From the NCBI GenBank assembly GCA_029289325.1, contig JARFTV010000001.1, positions 123,727 through 187,726 of the forward strand: a stretch of 64,000 nt of DNA, in the 5' to 3' direction. The position numbers and the translations under genes were made by a program. The notes under the pieces were generated by a model. The model saw only the letters and a program-made list of their open reading frames with translations. It made no database searches and was not told the origin of the DNA. Below, in pieces: positions 62,071 to 64,000 of this stretch (positions are counted from its first letter, which is position 1; each line of letters begins with the position of its first letter). The stretch is from Alphaproteobacteria bacterium (GTDB taxonomy: Bacteria > Pseudomonadota > Alphaproteobacteria > Rhodobacterales > Rhodobacteraceae).

Positions 62071-62937
62071 ATGGCAGGATACGACGATCGCGACGGGTTC
62101 ATCTGGATGGATGGCAAGCTGGTGGAATGGCGGCAGGCGAACGTCCACATCCTGACCCATGCGCTGCACTATGCCTCGTCGGTCTTCGAAGGCGAACGCT
62201 GCTACAACGGCAAGATCTTCAAAAGCCACGAACATTCGCTGCGTCTGCTGGAATCCGGTCGCCTTCTCGACATGCCGATCCCCTACACCGCCGAACAGAT
62301 CGACGCCGCCAAGGAAGAGGTGTTGAAGGCCAACGACCTGACCGACGCCTATGTCCGCGCCATCGCCTTCCGCGGCGCGGGCGAAGAGATGGGCGTCGCC
62401 TCCCTCGGCAACCCGGTCCGCCTCGCCATCGCCTGCTGGTCCTGGGGCGCCTATTACGGCGACGCCAAGATGAAGGGCGCGAAACTCGACATCGCCAAGT
62501 GGAAGCGCCCCTCGCCCGAAACCATCCCCACCGCCGCCAAGGCCGCCGGTCTCTACATGATCTGCACCATGTCCAAGCACGCCGCGATGGCCAAGGGCTG
62601 CTCCGACGCGCTCTTCTACGACTACCGCGGCTATGTGGCCGAGGCGACGGGGGCCAATATCTTCTTCGTCAAGGACGGCGAAGTACACACCCCGAACCCT
62701 GACTGCATCCTGAACGGCATCACCCGGCAGACCGTCATCGGGATGCTGAAGGACATGCAGATCAAGGTGCACGAACGCTACATCCTCCCCGAAGAGCTCG
62801 CCACCTTCGAACAGTGCTGGCTCACCGGCACGGCGGCCGAGGTGACCCCCGTGGGCCAAATCGGCGACTACACCTTCGAGGTCGGCGAGCTGACCAAGCG
62901 CGTCGCCACCGAATACGAAAAGCTGGTCCGGTCCTAA
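62071..62937 (+). CDS. ilvE: Branched-chain amino acid aminotransferase
   Basis: A 288-residue class IV PLP aminotransferase for the last step of Leu, Ile and Val synthesis. ATG with GGAGGCCAAG upstream. Family stretches: HALHYASSVFEGERCYNG, HSLRLLESGRLLDM, YVRAIAFRGAGEEMGV, YDYRGYVAEATGANIFFVKDG, ILNGITRQTVIGM and CWLTGTAAEVTPVGQIGDY. Divergent from petP. Confidence 0.95.
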   Translation: MAGYDDRDGFIWMDGKLVEWRQANVHILTHALHYASSVFEGERCYNGKIFKSHEHSLRLLESGRLLDMPIPYTAEQIDAAKEEVLKANDLTDAYVRAIAFRGAGEEMGVASLGNPVRLAIACWSWGAYYGDAKMKGAKLDIAKWKRPSPETIPTAAKAAGLYMICTMSKHAAMAKGCSDALFYDYRGYVAEATGANIFFVKDGEVHTPNPDCILNGITRQTVIGMLKDMQIKVHERYILPEELATFEQCWLTGTAAEVTPVGQIGDYTFEVGELTKRVATEYEKLVRS

Positions 62938-62958
62938 CCCCGCTGCAACCCGTTTCCC

Positions 62959-62985
62959 GGCGCGGCTCCCCCAGCGGGCCGCGCC
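62959..62985 (+). terminator. Hairpin after ilvE
   Basis: Eight pairs GGCGCGGC (62959-62966) with GCCGCGCC (62978-62985), then GCTGCCTTT. Plausible terminator with a weak T tract. Confidence 0.4.
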
Positions 62986-63128
62986 GCTGCCTTTCCGGCA
63001 AGCAGCAGTGCCCGAAGCGGCGACCGAACAGGACACACGCTCGACCCCTCGAGGCGATCGGGCCGTGCTAGGCAATCAGATCGCCATCGCCTCCGCTGAT
63101 CCGCTCAATTGCTTTTCCATCGCGCGCG

Positions 63129-63569
63129 ATGTATGTTTCGGTCATGACCCTCACGCCAGACATGCTCTGTTTCGCCCTGCATTCGGCTGCACATGCCGTC
63201 CACGCTGCCCATGCGCCGCTCTTGCAGCCTCTGGGCCTCACCTATCCGCAGTATCTCGTGTTGACCTCGCTTCAGGCGCGGGACGGGCAAAGCGTGTCCG
63301 AGCTGGGTGCCGAACTCCGGCTGGAGTCAAACACCCTGACACCGATGCTCAAGCGGATGCAGGCCGACGGCTGGGTCGCGCGGCGGCGCGATACGGCCGA
63401 CGAACGTCTGGTCCGCATCTCCCTGACGGCGGAGGGGCGTGAACTTGCGGCGCGGGCCGCTGGCGTGCCCCGCGCCTTCGCCGAGCGTACGGGTCTCACC
63501 ATCGACCAGATCGCCGATCTGCGCGATGTGCTGGCCGTGCTGCGCGACCGGCTGAAACCAGCGCGCTAG
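63129..63569 (+). CDS. MarR/OhrR-family regulator
   Basis: A 146-residue winged-helix regulator. MLCFALHSAAHAVHAAHAPLLQPLGLTYPQYLVLTSLQ is very like OhrR, and Cys14 (counting from the first ATG) is in the place of the peroxide-sensing cysteine. The recognition region is LRLESNTLTPMLKRMQADGWVARRRDTADERLVRISLT. No ohr gene is seen in the window, so the target is unknown. An ATG five codons in is an alternative start; neither has a clear Shine-Dalgarno. It converges on a small basic gene with a four-base overlap. Confidence 0.88.
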   Translation: MYVSVMTLTPDMLCFALHSAAHAVHAAHAPLLQPLGLTYPQYLVLTSLQARDGQSVSELGAELRLESNTLTPMLKRMQADGWVARRRDTADERLVRISLTAEGRELAARAAGVPRAFAERTGLTIDQIADLRDVLAVLRDRLKPAR

Positions 63570-63733
63570 ACGGTCCGTCCCCGGGCGATCCGCAGGAACT
63601 GCACCACCCGGGCCGAGCTTGAGGCGTCGCGCGCCACCTTCCAGGTTTCCCGCGGCGACCGCGCCAGGCGCAGGAACTGCTTCACCCGGGTGCCCGAGCT
63701 GGGTTGGCGATGATCTGCCAGATGCTTGGTCAT
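63566..63733 (-). CDS. Small basic hypothetical protein
   Basis: Fifty-five residues: MTKHLADHRQPSSGTRVKQF then LRLARSPRETWKVARD and VVQFLRIARGRTV. It is Arg-rich and helical, with a repeated VxQFLRxAR motif (residues 17-25 and 43-51). GGGAGAGCGGACC precedes the ATG. No known family. It lies 32 bases downstream of queG on the same strand and could be co-transcribed with it. Confidence 0.65.
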   Translation of the reverse strand: MTKHLADHRQPSSGTRVKQFLRLARSPRETWKVARDASSSARVVQFLRIARGRTV

Positions 63734-63765
63734 GGTCCGCTCTCCCTTCGGCTGGACCGCAACCC

Positions 63766-64000
63766 TAGCACGATTCGCGCCCCGACCCCACCCGGTCATC
63801 CTGCACCTGCGAAAGCCTGCCCAGGGCCCAGGCCGCAGCTTCCGCCACGGTCGGATCGGCATCGTCCAGACGGGCGCGCGCGACCGGGATCAGCGCCGGA
63901 AGGCCCGAGTTTCCGATCGCATACATCACATTGCGCACGAACCTGTCGCGCCCGATCCGTTTTATCGGTGAGCCTGAAAACCGCTCGCGAAAGCCCTGGT
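63766..64000 (-). CDS. queG: Epoxyqueuosine reductase, C-terminal fragment
   Basis: Only the last 77 residues are in the window; the gene continues past the edge. [30 protein letters not shown] is the conserved QueG stretch after the iron-sulfur domain, followed by a HEAT-like repeat ([20 protein letters not shown]). QueG reduces epoxyqueuosine to queuosine at position 34 of tRNAs with GUN anticodons. The C-terminus is intact. Confidence 0.9.

Noticed and set aside
1-64000. Mobile elements, prophage or integrated plasmid
   Set aside because: No transposase, integrase, phage structural gene or terminal repeat was recognised, and neither tRNA gene is followed by an integrase or a duplicated tRNA end.

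Overview
This is a gene-dense, high-GC bacterial chromosome segment that reads as an alphaproteobacterium of the Rhodobacteraceae (Rhodobacter/Paracoccus-like). The evidence is family-level: a fused-free petABC bc1 operon with the petP/petR regulator pair, the tsaD/gpsA/hemD/hemY block, an HWE histidine kinase, an alphaproteobacterial-type L36, the histone-deacetylase-like/xseB/ispA/dxs block, and a ROK-controlled xylose operon of the alphaproteobacterial kind. I see no phage, insertion sequence or CRISPR array. Two tRNAs (Thr-CGT, Val-GAC) and one TPP riboswitch are present.

Layout. 0-11 kb is a stress island: an Arg/Asp/Ser-rich low-complexity protein, a 55-residue NepR-like protein, an HWE sensor kinase, TreZ, a large catalase, a two-domain response regulator, and a run of small proteins (DUF3008, PRC-barrel, proline-rich, small membrane proteins). 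Upstream of most of these I find the general-stress sigma (EcfG) promoter pattern GGAAC-N16/17-(C/G/T)GTT, several times as divergent or palindromic pairs. 11-23.5 kb is housekeeping: EVE and YciI proteins, gpsA, tsaD, hemD, a mitofilin-like protein, hemY, DUF4202, an HpcH aldolase, aroC, a TerC protein behind a multi-hairpin leader, dinB and an N-formylglutamate amidohydrolase. 23.7-27.1 kb has tRNA-Val, rpmJ and petABC. 27.1-30.5 kb is the thiBPQ thiamine importer under a TPP riboswitch. 30.5-34 kb is a three-gene glycosyltransferase operon. 34-39.7 kb holds a WYL regulator facing a GST, a DMT exporter, a VOC protein, HU, AMP nucleosidase and a YeeZ-like SDR.

39.6-48.5 kb is a full xylose module: ROK repressor, two XylF-like binding proteins each followed by a terminator-like hairpin, XylH permease, a single-domain ATPase, XylB and XylA. 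A shared 16-base promoter/operator element lies ahead of both binding-protein genes. 48.5-58.8 kb has a BrkB-like membrane protein, an aldo-keto reductase, a winged-helix/TPR regulator, ubiG, a proline iminopeptidase, a membrane protein and the HDAC-like/xseB/ispA/dxs operon. 58.9-60.7 kb has two exported proteins with Gly-rich linkers, one a predicted outer-membrane barrel. 60.7-64 kb has petR/petP, ilvE, an OhrR-like regulator, a small basic protein and the C-terminal end of queG.

The most interesting part is the stress island. A kinase of the class that drives the general stress response has its own EcfG-like promoter and sits beside a NepR-like anti-sigma candidate. A nearby response regulator carries a receiver domain followed by what looks like a sigma region 2, the reverse of the PhyR domain order. 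The second candidate novelty is the structured aroC-terC intergenic region, which lacks the usual yybP-ykoY consensus.
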